Of a stretch of 18,040 bases of DNA, positions 8,009 through 15,502 are shown in pieces. Position 1 is the stretch's first letter, and every line of letters starts with the position of its first letter. Origin of the DNA: an uncultured Gammaproteobacteria bacterium (GTDB taxonomy: Bacteria; Pseudomonadota; Gammaproteobacteria; Steroidobacterales; JABDMI01); NCBI GenBank assembly GCA_938039225.1, contig CALHVH010000051.1:1-18040 (forward strand), in the 5' to 3' direction. The position numbers and the translations under genes are program-made. Under the pieces are notes generated by a model. That model worked only from the letters and a program-made list of their open reading frames with translations, made no database searches and had not been told where the DNA came from.

Positions 8009-9366
8009 GTAGCTGTTCGGGCAGCAAGCTCTTGTTCAATTTGAGCTAATTTTTCATTACTCAAATTATAAAACCAAACAACAACCACAGCGATAGCCGC
8101 AAAAATACCAGGCAAAATGGTTTGCACAAAATTAATACCATCAAGAGAGGCGTCAGTTTGCACCGCATTTGCTTGATAGCCTAGATAACTCAATATTCCA
8201 AGCATTGCAACGGAACCAGCTGCACTACCTAATTTTTGTGAGAACGTAGCCGCTGAAAAAGTCATTGCTGTTGCACGGTTTCCAGTTTTCCATTCATTAT
8301 AATCAGCCGCATCAGCATACATTGACCAAGTAAGTGGTGACTTAGGCCCTAAAGCTAAGCTAATTAGAATATTAAGCGTGAACATTGCCGTAATATTGTC
8401 TTTAGGCACAAAGTAAAAACCTATAGATAAAATACTAACGATTATCATTAGGCCAATTAATAATTTCCGTTTATCAAATAATGTCATTAAAAATGGTGTC
8501 ATTAAACAACCAACTAATAATGCCATAGATTGCCAGAAGAGATAATCTCCAATTAAATCTTCGCGATTAACATAATACTTAAAATAATAAAATGCAGAAC
8601 CAGCACGCAAGGTAATGGTAATCATCAAAATAAGTGCCAAAACAAACAGAATCATCCAAGCGCGATTGGTCAACAGCTCTCGAATATCATCCAAGGGTTT
8701 AGATTTTTGTTGTGGAGGTGGAGCAACTCGTTCTTTGGTCGTATAAAAAGTTATAAAGAAAATGACTGTCGCGATTGCACCGTATAAACCCACACTCAAT
8801 TGCCAACCAAGCTCGGCATCCGATGCACCTAAGTATTTAATCAAGTCAGGAGTAAATTTACCAATTAATGCTGACGCACCAAAGGCAAAAATAAAACGAA
8901 TACTGACAAGTAAGTTACGCTCTTTCACATTACCAGTAATCACACCGGACAATGACGAATAAGGCGTGGATAAAATGGTATAGCAAAGCATCATCACACA
9001 ATAGGTGACAAATGCCCAAATTGCTTTTTGTTCAAGATTAAGATCTGGTGTAGTAAAGGCAAGCACACCAGCAATAGCCATCGGAATACTACCCCATACC
9101 AGGTACGGCCGAAACTTTCCCCAACGTGTTTGTGTACGATCGGCGATGGCACCCATTATTGGGTCAGTAAATGCATCTACAATTTTTGCCCAGAACAACA
9201 CGGACGCTGCAACTGCTGCACTCAAACCTAAAGTATCCGTATAGAAGGCTGCTAAGTAACCCCCTATTAATGCCCAATAAAAATTAAAGCCAGCATCACC
9301 TAAGCCATAACCAAGCCTTTCACTCCAATTTAGTTTTGCTAAACGATTATCCGAAGAGTTAGACAT
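8005..9366 (-). CDS. GPH-family (MelB-like) sugar:cation symporter
   Basis: A 453-residue inner-membrane protein of the glycoside-pentoside-hexuronide:cation symporter family, with about twelve hydrophobic segments. GLGDAGFNFYW is at 21-31. Residues 61-88 (KIVDAFTDPIMGAIADRT, then RWGKFRPY) align with the MelB segment that carries the cation-site aspartates; Asp64 and Asp68 match MelB Asp55 and Asp59. The gene lies 45 bp after glk and overlaps the GH94 gene by 4 bp (ATGA), so import and phosphorolysis are tightly coupled in expression. I infer it brings in the GH94 substrate, a beta-linked disaccharide or its aldonic acid. The sequence itself does not decide the substrate. Confidence 0.9.
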   Translation of the reverse strand: MSNSSDNRLAKLNWSERLGYGLGDAGFNFYWALIGGYLAAFYTDTLGLSAAVAASVLFWAKIVDAFTDPIMGAIADRTQTRWGKFRPYLVWGSIPMAIAGVLAFTTPDLNLEQKAIWAFVTYCVMMLCYTILSTPYSSLSGVITGNVKERNLLVSIRFIFAFGASALIGKFTPDLIKYLGASDAELGWQLSVGLYGAIATVIFFITFYTTKERVAPPPQQKSKPLDDIRELLTNRAWMILFVLALILMITITLRAGSAFYYFKYYVNREDLIGDYLFWQSMALLVGCLMTPFLMTLFDKRKLLIGLMIIVSILSIGFYFVPKDNITAMFTLNILISLALGPKSPLTWSMYADAADYNEWKTGNRATAMTFSAATFSQKLGSAAGSVAMLGILSYLGYQANAVQTDASLDGINFVQTILPGIFAAIAVVVVWFYNLSNEKLAQIEQELAARTAT

Positions 9367-9411
9367 AGTGAAATACTCGTACTTAAATAATGCAAAGGTT
9401 AGGTTTTAGAT

Positions 9412-10368
9412 TCAATAATCAGTTTGTAATGCTGCCACACAGCCAAGTAAACCGGGCTGTTGTGCTTGAACCATAGCAATAGGCACCGTACTGCAAAAAT
9501 CAGAAAATCGTCCTTTATCTTGAAAACTATTACGGAATTTTTGCATATCAAAAAACTCCCATAGTTTGGGTAAAATCCCACCTGATAAATAGACGCCATC
9601 GGATGTCCAACCCGTCATTGCAATATCACCAGAAAAGCATGCCAGAATTTGAAAAAAATCTGTTAAGGTTTTTTTAGCAATTTCATCACCTGATCTGGCT
9701 AATTCTAAAATACTTGATGCTTCTTGTTGAGCTTCTTTACCAGAAATTTTACTATTGGCCCAATACAAATTTTCTAAACCAGAGCCAGATAAAATACGTT
9801 CAACTGATACTCGTTTATAACGAGTCCATAAAAGCTTTAGAAGTTCTAACTGATGCGGTGTTCGAGGAGCAAATGCAACATGTCCTGCCTCAGAGGGAAT
9901 AATTTCCCCATTGCTCATTTGAATCGATACTCCTAAACCAGTTCCAGGACCAATCACAGAACGGATGGCATTTCCTTTAGGACGCATATCATCAAACCAC
10001 TGTAACTCGTCTTCAGCCAGTAAATCGAGACAAAGGGTTTGTGCTGTAAAATCATTTATGATTTTAACTGGCACACCTAATAATCTCTGTAACTTGGTAC
10101 GACTAAAGCTCCAGTGGTTATTTGGCAAGTCAATAATATCGTGATAAATAGGACCAGCAAAAGCTAAACAAACCTCTTGTATTGAAAAATCAGAAAGCTC
10201 ATCAAAATCTTTCAAATACTCAATATAAGATTGAATAGCGTCTTCAAAGTTTGGAAAATCTAAACACGGGTAAATTTTTAATTTATGATAAAAATTACCG
10301 GCATCAGTAACACACGCAAAACGTGCATTAGTCCCACCAATGTCCCCAACTATTTTTATAATTGTCAT
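9412..10368 (-). CDS. glk: Glucokinase (E. coli Glk type)
   Basis: 318 residues, the normal length for the bacterial Glk family of ATP-dependent hexokinases, cytoplasmic. The phosphate-binding loop is at 8-15 (GDIGGTNAR, with Asp9). AFAGPI is near 69-74, the catalytic Asp106 is in INDFTAQ, the adenosine-site loop GPGTGLG is at 140-146 and the sugar-binding EAGH is at 160-163. VERILSGSGLENLY follows near 189. It makes glucose 6-phosphate from free glucose and so feeds Zwf, encoded divergently nearby. It sits between lacI (71 bp upstream) and the GPH symporter gene (45 bp downstream). The ribosome-binding site is weak. It is not a ROK-family kinase, and the family is not known to act on gluconate. 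Confidence 0.93.
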   Translation of the reverse strand: MTIIKIVGDIGGTNARFACVTDAGNFYHKLKIYPCLDFPNFEDAIQSYIEYLKDFDELSDFSIQEVCLAFAGPIYHDIIDLPNNHWSFSRTKLQRLLGVPVKIINDFTAQTLCLDLLAEDELQWFDDMRPKGNAIRSVIGPGTGLGVSIQMSNGEIIPSEAGHVAFAPRTPHQLELLKLLWTRYKRVSVERILSGSGLENLYWANSKISGKEAQQEASSILELARSGDEIAKKTLTDFFQILACFSGDIAMTGWTSDGVYLSGGILPKLWEFFDMQKFRNSFQDKGRFSDFCSTVPIAMVQAQQPGLLGCVAALQTDY

Positions 10369-10439
10369 TCAATATCTTTATGTAATGTACATTGCCACTA
10401 CAGTACTCAGACCACAGCGTCAATGTAGTGCGTAAATGT

Positions 10440-11459
10440 TTAGTCCAGTTGTTTAACAGACTCTCTGAATATCAACTCAGAGTTAAATACCTGATGTTCG
10501 GTATTCACTGTTGAATCAATAATTTTTTTAAATAGCAAACCGGCGGCATACTCTGACATTTGTTGAATCGGTTGTCGCACAGTAGTAAGCGAGGGCCAAA
10601 TTTGACGCGAAACGGGAGCATCATCGTAACCAACAATCGATAAATCTGTTGGAATATTCAAATGCCTATCTCGTGCTGCTTTTAAAACACCTGCAGCCAT
10701 ATAATCGTTACTGGCAAAGATTGCAGTAGGCATTTTTTCAAGATTCATTAAATGCTTGCCGCACTCCACTCCCGACTCAAAAGAAAAGTCACCTTGCACA
10801 ATATATTCCTGATTAATCGGAATATTTTTCTCAACTAGAGCTTGCTTATAACCGGAAAAACGTAAATGAGCAGAATCGTGATCAATATGTCCAAAAACAA
10901 AACCTATTTCTGAATGGCCTTTTTCAACTAAATCCAAAGTAATTTGCTTAACGACATCAGCATCATTCCCGGAAACTGATGAAACTGCAGCGTTCTTAGA
11001 TAAGGCACCAATATTTACAAGCTTAATTTTGCTTTCTATAAGCTTTGTGAGTAACTCTTCATTTTCACATATCGGAGAAGTTAAAATTAAGCCGTCCAAA
11101 CGTGATTTCTGAACAAGCGAAATAAGTTCTTCTGCTAATTTATCAGAGCTATGATCACAAGGATGAATCAGCAAATTATAACCTTCAGAGTAACAAGACT
11201 TAAGTACTCCTGTCTGCACATCCAAAACATAAGCAGCACTCGGGTTATCATAAATCAAACCTATTATTTTTGAGGTATGTCCTGCAAGCGCACGTGCTGC
11301 AGGACTAGGCTTATAACCCAATTCATCTATAACTGCTTTCACTCTGTCGCGTGTACTTGCACGCACTGCTTTCTCTTTATTAATAACTCGAGAAACAGTT
11401 TTTATTGAGACCTTAGCCTTTTCAGCGACAGTCTGGATGGTTACTCTATTAGTTCGCAT
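10440..11459 (-). CDS. LacI-family transcriptional repressor of the sugar operon
   Basis: 339 residues, a full-length LacI/GalR regulator. The helix-turn-helix is at 7-27 (TIQTVAEKAKVSIKTVSRVIN), followed by the hinge helix around PSPAARALAG (51-60). The periplasmic-binding-protein-like effector domain includes DGLILTSP, IFASNDYMAAG, SIVGYDDAP and the closing LTTVRQPI. It is encoded inside the run it probably controls, 25 bp after the symporter stop, with an AAAGAG-type ribosome-binding site. The best candidate target is the CpG-centred operator at 13190-13203, which would make it autoregulated. The inducer is unknown; glucose or a GH94 substrate are reasonable guesses from the neighbours. 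Family firm, target inferred. Confidence 0.92.
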   Translation of the reverse strand: MRTNRVTIQTVAEKAKVSIKTVSRVINKEKAVRASTRDRVKAVIDELGYKPSPAARALAGHTSKIIGLIYDNPSAAYVLDVQTGVLKSCYSEGYNLLIHPCDHSSDKLAEELISLVQKSRLDGLILTSPICENEELLTKLIESKIKLVNIGALSKNAAVSSVSGNDADVVKQITLDLVEKGHSEIGFVFGHIDHDSAHLRFSGYKQALVEKNIPINQEYIVQGDFSFESGVECGKHLMNLEKMPTAIFASNDYMAAGVLKAARDRHLNIPTDLSIVGYDDAPVSRQIWPSLTTVRQPIQQMSEYAAGLLFKKIIDSTVNTEHQVFNSELIFRESVKQLD

Positions 11460-11484
11460 ATTAAATTCTCTTTACCTTTAAGGC

Positions 11485-13050
11485 TTACCACCAAAGAGTG
11501 TAGAAAATAACTAAAATAATAGTGATGATTATTGTGTTGATATTAAAGGCAGTAGAAGTCTTAAAATTAATTGAACTTAAATTGACTGCTTTAGGGTGAT
11601 CTTTGAAGCCCTGCATCACTACAACCAATACTGCTAATAATGCTGATACTACAAATACAATACTCATTCTGTCCATCCAGGGTAAATCAGGGAAGAATTG
11701 AGCAATCCCAATTGAAAGAACAAAAGAGCCAATAGCCGCAACCAATGCAGCTAACGATGTGGCTTTCTTCCAGAAAAGAGCCATTACAAATATGAGTAAA
11801 ATGCCAGGCGTAAAGTAACCTGTGTATTTTTGTATTGCTTGGAATACTTCCTCAACCGATCCTAATAATGGTTTTGCAACAATGACTGCAATAAGCATAG
11901 CGCTAAAACTTGCTAAACGGCCTACACGTACTAAATCTTTTTGTGTGTGTTCTTTTGAAGAAAAGTTATTGAAAATATCCATAGTAAAAATTGTACTAAT
12001 ACTATTAGACATAGAACTCAGTGAAGACACAATGGCAGCAATCAATGCTGCAAATGTTAAGCCCAATAAACCCACTGGTAACAAACTCATCATTGCTGGA
12101 TAAGCTTCATCTGGTTTACTTAAGTCAGGAAACAATATCGCAGCTGCAATACCAGGGACCACAACAATGAATGGAATCACTAATTTTAGATAGGCTGCAA
12201 ACATGACACCCTTTTGAGCTTCGCCAACATTTTCAGCAGCCAGAGCACGTTGCGTAATGTATTGATTAAAGCCCCAGTAAGCAAAGTGAGCAATCCATAA
12301 GCCACCGATTAAAACGGATAAACCCGGTAAATCTTTATAACTCGCATGATTTTTATCGAGAATCATATCGAAATGACTTGGAATTTGTTCCATCAGCATT
12401 CCAAAACCTTGTATGACTCCGGCCCCATCACTGATTTTATTCAAAGAAATTACCGTAACAACGATTCCACCCAAAATTAATAACACCACTTGAATGATGT
12501 CTGTCATCGCAACGGCTTTTAGACCGCCATACAAAGAATATGCCAAGGTAATAACTGCAAGGATAATCAAGCCATAGCTTGACTCTAATCCAGTTAATGA
12601 ACTAATTGCTAATGCGCCTAACCACAAAACTGTTGTTAGGTTTACAAATATATAAACAGCAAGCCAAAAGAATGCTAGTACTGTGCGGACCCTACTGTCA
12701 AAGCGTTTTTCCAAAAACTCTGGCATTGTATATATCTGCTTTTCAAGGAAGATAGGCAAGAAAAATTTTGCCATGATTATTAATGCAATCGCAGCGGTCC
12801 ACTCATAAGTTGCAATGGCTAAGCCAACAGCGTAAGCGGAACCTGACATACCGATAATCTGCTCTGCAGAAATATTTGCCGCAATCAAAGAAGCACCCAC
12901 TGCCCACCACGGTAATGAACGCCCCGCAAGGAAATAATCTGAGGTATCTTTTTGATGACCGGCTTTATCCCGAGAAATCCAAGACGCCAATCCCACTAAG
13001 CCGATAATGTATACAACTACAATGCCTATATCTAATTGTGATAAAACCAT
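11485..13050 (-). CDS. Sodium/glucose (galactose) symporter, vSGLT-like, SSS family
   Basis: 521 residues with about fourteen hydrophobic segments, a solute:sodium symporter very like Vibrio parahaemolyticus vSGLT. Equivalents of the vSGLT sugar-binding and gate residues are present: Gln64 (NISAEQ), Glu83 (TYEW), Asn262 and Tyr264 (WGFNQY), Lys289 (YLKL) and Gln407 (AIQKYTG). The sodium-site serines are at 342-343 (AAIVSSL). A loop near residue 307 is about 20 residues shorter than in vSGLT. This supports sodium-driven uptake of glucose or galactose through the inner membrane, and the glk gene downstream favours glucose. It is the first gene of the leftward run. A GGGAAG ribosome-binding site precedes the ATG, with a promoter and operator about 120-150 bp upstream. 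Confidence 0.9.
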   Translation of the reverse strand: MVLSQLDIGIVVVYIIGLVGLASWISRDKAGHQKDTSDYFLAGRSLPWWAVGASLIAANISAEQIIGMSGSAYAVGLAIATYEWTAAIALIIMAKFFLPIFLEKQIYTMPEFLEKRFDSRVRTVLAFFWLAVYIFVNLTTVLWLGALAISSLTGLESSYGLIILAVITLAYSLYGGLKAVAMTDIIQVVLLILGGIVVTVISLNKISDGAGVIQGFGMLMEQIPSHFDMILDKNHASYKDLPGLSVLIGGLWIAHFAYWGFNQYITQRALAAENVGEAQKGVMFAAYLKLVIPFIVVVPGIAAAILFPDLSKPDEAYPAMMSLLPVGLLGLTFAALIAAIVSSLSSMSNSISTIFTMDIFNNFSSKEHTQKDLVRVGRLASFSAMLIAVIVAKPLLGSVEEVFQAIQKYTGYFTPGILLIFVMALFWKKATSLAALVAAIGSFVLSIGIAQFFPDLPWMDRMSIVFVVSALLAVLVVVMQGFKDHPKAVNLSSINFKTSTAFNINTIIITIILVIFYTLWW

Positions 13051-13174
13051 GATTCTTCCCAGTTAAATTATTATTAATATTATTTAATCTATGCTTTTAA
13101 TTGTCTTTAAATGTCTTACTATCAAAATACAGGACAAGCAAAAGACTTTATTGCTAAATTCCTGACATTCTTTT

Positions 13175-13204
13175 AATATACCAATAAAATGACAACGCTG
13201 TCAA
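13175..13204 (-). promoter_or_regulatory. Putative sigma70 promoter of the symporter-lacI-glk-GPH-GH94-CBM9 run
   Basis: On the - strand TTGACA (13199-13204, perfect -35) is followed by an 18-bp spacer and TATATT (13175-13180, -10). Transcription would start near 13168, leaving a leader of about 118 nt before the symporter ATG. The -35 box lies inside the operator at 13190-13203, the arrangement expected for repression. Confidence 0.5.
13190..13203. promoter_or_regulatory. LacI-family operator overlapping the leftward promoter
   Basis: TGACAACGCTGTCA is an inverted repeat TGACA/TGTCA around a CpG centre, with one mismatched inner pair. This is the classic 14-bp LacI/GalR operator form. It covers the -35 box of the leftward promoter and lies about 107 bp upstream of the zwf ATG, so a bound repressor could act on both directions. 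The regulator at 10440-11459 is the likely binder. Confidence 0.6.
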
Positions 13205-13245
13205 ATACTCTGCGTATTTTGACTAACGAGATTTGAAATTTTGGC

Positions 13246-13269
13246 GTTATGTTACATATGAAACATAAC
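13246..13269. promoter_or_regulatory. 24-bp near-perfect palindrome upstream of zwf, candidate operator
   Basis: Arms GTTATGTT (13246-13253) and AACATAAC (13262-13269) are exact reverse complements, and between them CATATG (13255-13260) is itself a palindrome. Only the pair at 13254/13261 (A/A) fails, so 22 of 24 positions are symmetric. It is centred 52 bp before the zwf ATG and is distinct from the LacI-type operator 43 bp upstream. The centre lacks CpG, so it is not LacI-like, and it does not match the HexR site as I remember it (TGTAATT/AATTACA). The binder is unknown. Confidence 0.5.
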
Positions 13270-13272
13270 TAA

Positions 13273-13301
13273 TTGATACATATAAGAATTTTTAATATAA
13301 A
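13273..13301 (+). promoter_or_regulatory. Candidate zwf promoter
   Basis: TTGATA (13273-13278), a 17-bp spacer and TATAAA (13296-13301) make a good sigma70 match. Transcription would begin near 13308, only about 2 nt before the zwf ATG, implying a nearly leaderless transcript. Other weaker pairs exist in this AT-rich region (for example TTGGCG at 13241-13246), so the assignment is tentative. Confidence 0.3.
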
Positions 13302-13309
13302 CTACAACA

Positions 13310-14743
13310 ATGACTATTAACTTATTAATTATTGGAGGCGATGGAGATCTCGCACTCCGCAAACTCTATCCTGCCCTCTACAGTCTTGAAACTGGTGAAC
13401 ATTTAAGCAATGTTGGCAGTATTACGGCTATGGCAAGAACCGATAGAAGCACACAAGATCTTCAAACTAAAATTCAAGAAAAATTATCTGAAAAACTGGT
13501 GTTGAACTCGAATGCTTGGTCCACATTTTCTGAAAAATTGTCATATCACACAGGTGACGCTACCTCAGTAGACGCAATGTTGTCCTATAAAGACAATTTA
13601 AACATCAGCTCAAATGATGTGTTGATTGTTTATTTAGCGGTACCACCTAAGGTATTCGGTAGTATTGCTAAGGCACTAGGCGACGCAGGTCTTGTAAACG
13701 CAAATACACGTATCATTGTTGAGAAGCCTTTAGGTGAAGATAAGCAAAGTTTCTTAGAGATTGATAAACAGTTGAATTCAGTCTTTAGTGAAAAACAAAT
13801 TTATCGTATTGACCACTATCTCGGAAAGGAATCAATACAAAATCTTTTGGCCTTGCGCTTTTCAAATTTAATTTTCACCAAACTTTGGCGTGCTGAATAT
13901 ATTGATAGCGTTCAAATTACCGTTGCTGAAACTGTAGGCGTTGAAAAACGTGCAGGTTTTTACGACGATATTGGTGCATTACGTGACATGGTACAAAACC
14001 ATCTTTTACAAATTCTTTGCTTAGTGGCGATGGAGCCCCCGGCAATAGCCAATGCCGAAATGATTCGTGCTGAGAAACTAAAGGTTTTAAAAAGTTTAAA
14101 GCCAATCAGTCTTGAAAACATTAGTAAACAAACCGTTCGCGGTCAATATGATAAAGGCTCAATTGGCAATGACATAGTTCAAGCTTATACCGACGACTTA
14201 GGGCATGACTCGAATACCGAAACCTTTGTTGCAATTAAAGCTGAAATTAGTAATTGGCGTTGGGCAACCGTTCCGTTTTATCTAAGAACAGGTAAACGCC
14301 TTAAAGAACGTTATTCTGAAATTGATATTTTCTTTAAACCTCTTAAACATAATATTTTTGCTAACAGAGGCACCAAAGCCGAACCAAACCATTTACAAAT
14401 CAGCTTACAACCGGATAGTCAAATCATGTTGCGCTTCATGAACAAAAAACCAATTCTTGGGAATGAAATGAAGCTGCAGGCGGTAGAACTTAATCTGTCG
14501 CAAACCAGTGATGATGCAGAAATAGTGTATGACGCTTATGCGCGTTTGTTACTTGATGCCATAAACGAAGACCAGACTTTGTTTATAAGCGCTCAAGAAG
14601 TAGAAGCGTCTTGGGAATGGATAGATGGCATCGTTAAAAACTGGAAACTTGATGAAACAGAAGTCTTCCCTTATCAATCTGGCAGCATGGGACCCAACCA
14701 AGCTCACGGTATGTTAGCGCGCGATGGTAGAGAGTGGGATTAA
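13310..14743 (+). CDS. zwf: Glucose-6-phosphate 1-dehydrogenase
   Basis: 477 residues, slightly short of the usual 490 or so but complete. It oxidises glucose 6-phosphate to 6-phosphogluconolactone with NAD(P)+, entering the Entner-Doudoroff and pentose phosphate routes. The nucleotide-binding loop GGDGDLALRKL is at 9-19 (most relatives have GASGDL or GALGDL, so Asp11 is uncommon), with Arg43 in MARTDRS as the likely NADP 2'-phosphate contact. EKP is at 138-140, the substrate signature RIDHYLGKE at 166-174 (Asp168, His169) and the catalytic His231 in DMVQNHLLQ. The ATG is forced because the Rossmann strand starts at residue 4. No clear ribosome-binding site precedes it. pgl follows after 7 bp, and the two belong to one transcript. 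Confidence 0.96.
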   Translation: MTINLLIIGGDGDLALRKLYPALYSLETGEHLSNVGSITAMARTDRSTQDLQTKIQEKLSEKLVLNSNAWSTFSEKLSYHTGDATSVDAMLSYKDNLNISSNDVLIVYLAVPPKVFGSIAKALGDAGLVNANTRIIVEKPLGEDKQSFLEIDKQLNSVFSEKQIYRIDHYLGKESIQNLLALRFSNLIFTKLWRAEYIDSVQITVAETVGVEKRAGFYDDIGALRDMVQNHLLQILCLVAMEPPAIANAEMIRAEKLKVLKSLKPISLENISKQTVRGQYDKGSIGNDIVQAYTDDLGHDSNTETFVAIKAEISNWRWATVPFYLRTGKRLKERYSEIDIFFKPLKHNIFANRGTKAEPNHLQISLQPDSQIMLRFMNKKPILGNEMKLQAVELNLSQTSDDAEIVYDAYARLLLDAINEDQTLFISAQEVEASWEWIDGIVKNWKLDETEVFPYQSGSMGPNQAHGMLARDGREWD

Positions 14744-14750
14744 TAATCTG

Positions 14751-15455
14751 ATGACAATACCAAAAGTAAAATATTTCGAACACAACGCAAAACTGATTGA
14801 AGATTTAGCTGCTCGAATCATAGATTCACTTGAGTCGGGCATTAAAGAAAATGGCTCGGCAAGCTTGGTGGTTTCTGGCGGTAGCACGCCAAAAACTTTA
14901 TTTGCCTTACTGTCTAAACAGGAGATTGATTGGAGCAAAGTCAGCATTACTTTGGCGGATGAACGTTGTGTACCCCAAGCCGATGAAGCAAGTAATGCAC
15001 GCCTATTGCGAGAAAACCTTTTGCAAAATAAAGCCGCTGCAGCAATCTTTATTCCCTTGTTTGAAGATCAGCAAAGTCCTGAAGAAGCGGCTATTGATTC
15101 GTCAAAAAAACTCGCCAAAATAAAAACCTATGACGCCTTAATCCTAGGCATGGGGCAAGATGGCCACACAGCTTCACTCTTTCCTGAAGCTACAAATCTC
15201 AGTGATGCCCTGGATGATAGTGCTGATAACTGTCTTGCTATTGAACCAATCACTAACCCTATAACTCGAATAACACAAAGTAAACAAAAACTCTTAAACT
15301 CAAAGTTTATTGTTTTTCATTTAGTAGGCAAAGATAAAATAAACATTCTAAATGATGTAATGAATGACACCAATAAAATTCAATTTCCTTCATCACACTT
15401 CATTCATCAAAACAATGTGCCTGTAGATATTTATTTTGCACAAAGCAAAGACTAA
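14751..15455 (+). CDS. pgl: 6-phosphogluconolactonase
   Basis: 234 residues from the ATG at 14751. It hydrolyses 6-phosphogluconolactone to 6-phosphogluconate, the step after Zwf. Motifs of the DevB/SOL lactonase family: SGGSTPK at 42-48, LADERCV at 68-74 and GMGQDGHTASLFP at 133-145. An ATG at 14724, inside zwf, would add nine residues, but it has no ribosome-binding site. The 14751 start lies 7 bp after the zwf stop, has a GGGA element upstream, and gives an N-terminus of normal length. The family keeps the product of Zwf from accumulating as a reactive lactone. Followed after 47 bp by edd. Confidence 0.94.
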   Translation: MTIPKVKYFEHNAKLIEDLAARIIDSLESGIKENGSASLVVSGGSTPKTLFALLSKQEIDWSKVSITLADERCVPQADEASNARLLRENLLQNKAAAAIFIPLFEDQQSPEEAAIDSSKKLAKIKTYDALILGMGQDGHTASLFPEATNLSDALDDSADNCLAIEPITNPITRITQSKQKLLNSKFIVFHLVGKDKINILNDVMNDTNKIQFPSSHFIHQNNVPVDIYFAQSKD

Positions 15456-15502
15456 CTAACCCCATTACCAAGAGACTGATTAGCAACTCAATCAGAAAGC
15501 AT

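Noticed and set aside
10384..10393. Perfect 10-bp palindrome AATGTACATT in the lacI-glk gap, with a nearby ACAGCGT half-site at about 10414-10420.
   Set aside because: The palindrome does not extend beyond 10 bp and the half-site lacks its partner arm, so neither supports an operator call.
13917..14105. Open reading frames antisense to zwf and to other large genes.
   Set aside because: They overlap strongly supported genes, have no recognisable domains and no ribosome-binding sites; they are shadows of the real frames.
14724..14750. Longer pgl start overlapping zwf by 20 nt.
   Set aside because: No ribosome-binding site precedes the 14724 ATG and the extra residues are not typical of the lactonase N-terminus.
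15476..15495. Hairpin CTGATT / AATCAG just before the edd start.
   Set aside because: A 6-bp stem with an 8-nt loop is weak and common in this composition; it is not followed by a T-run.
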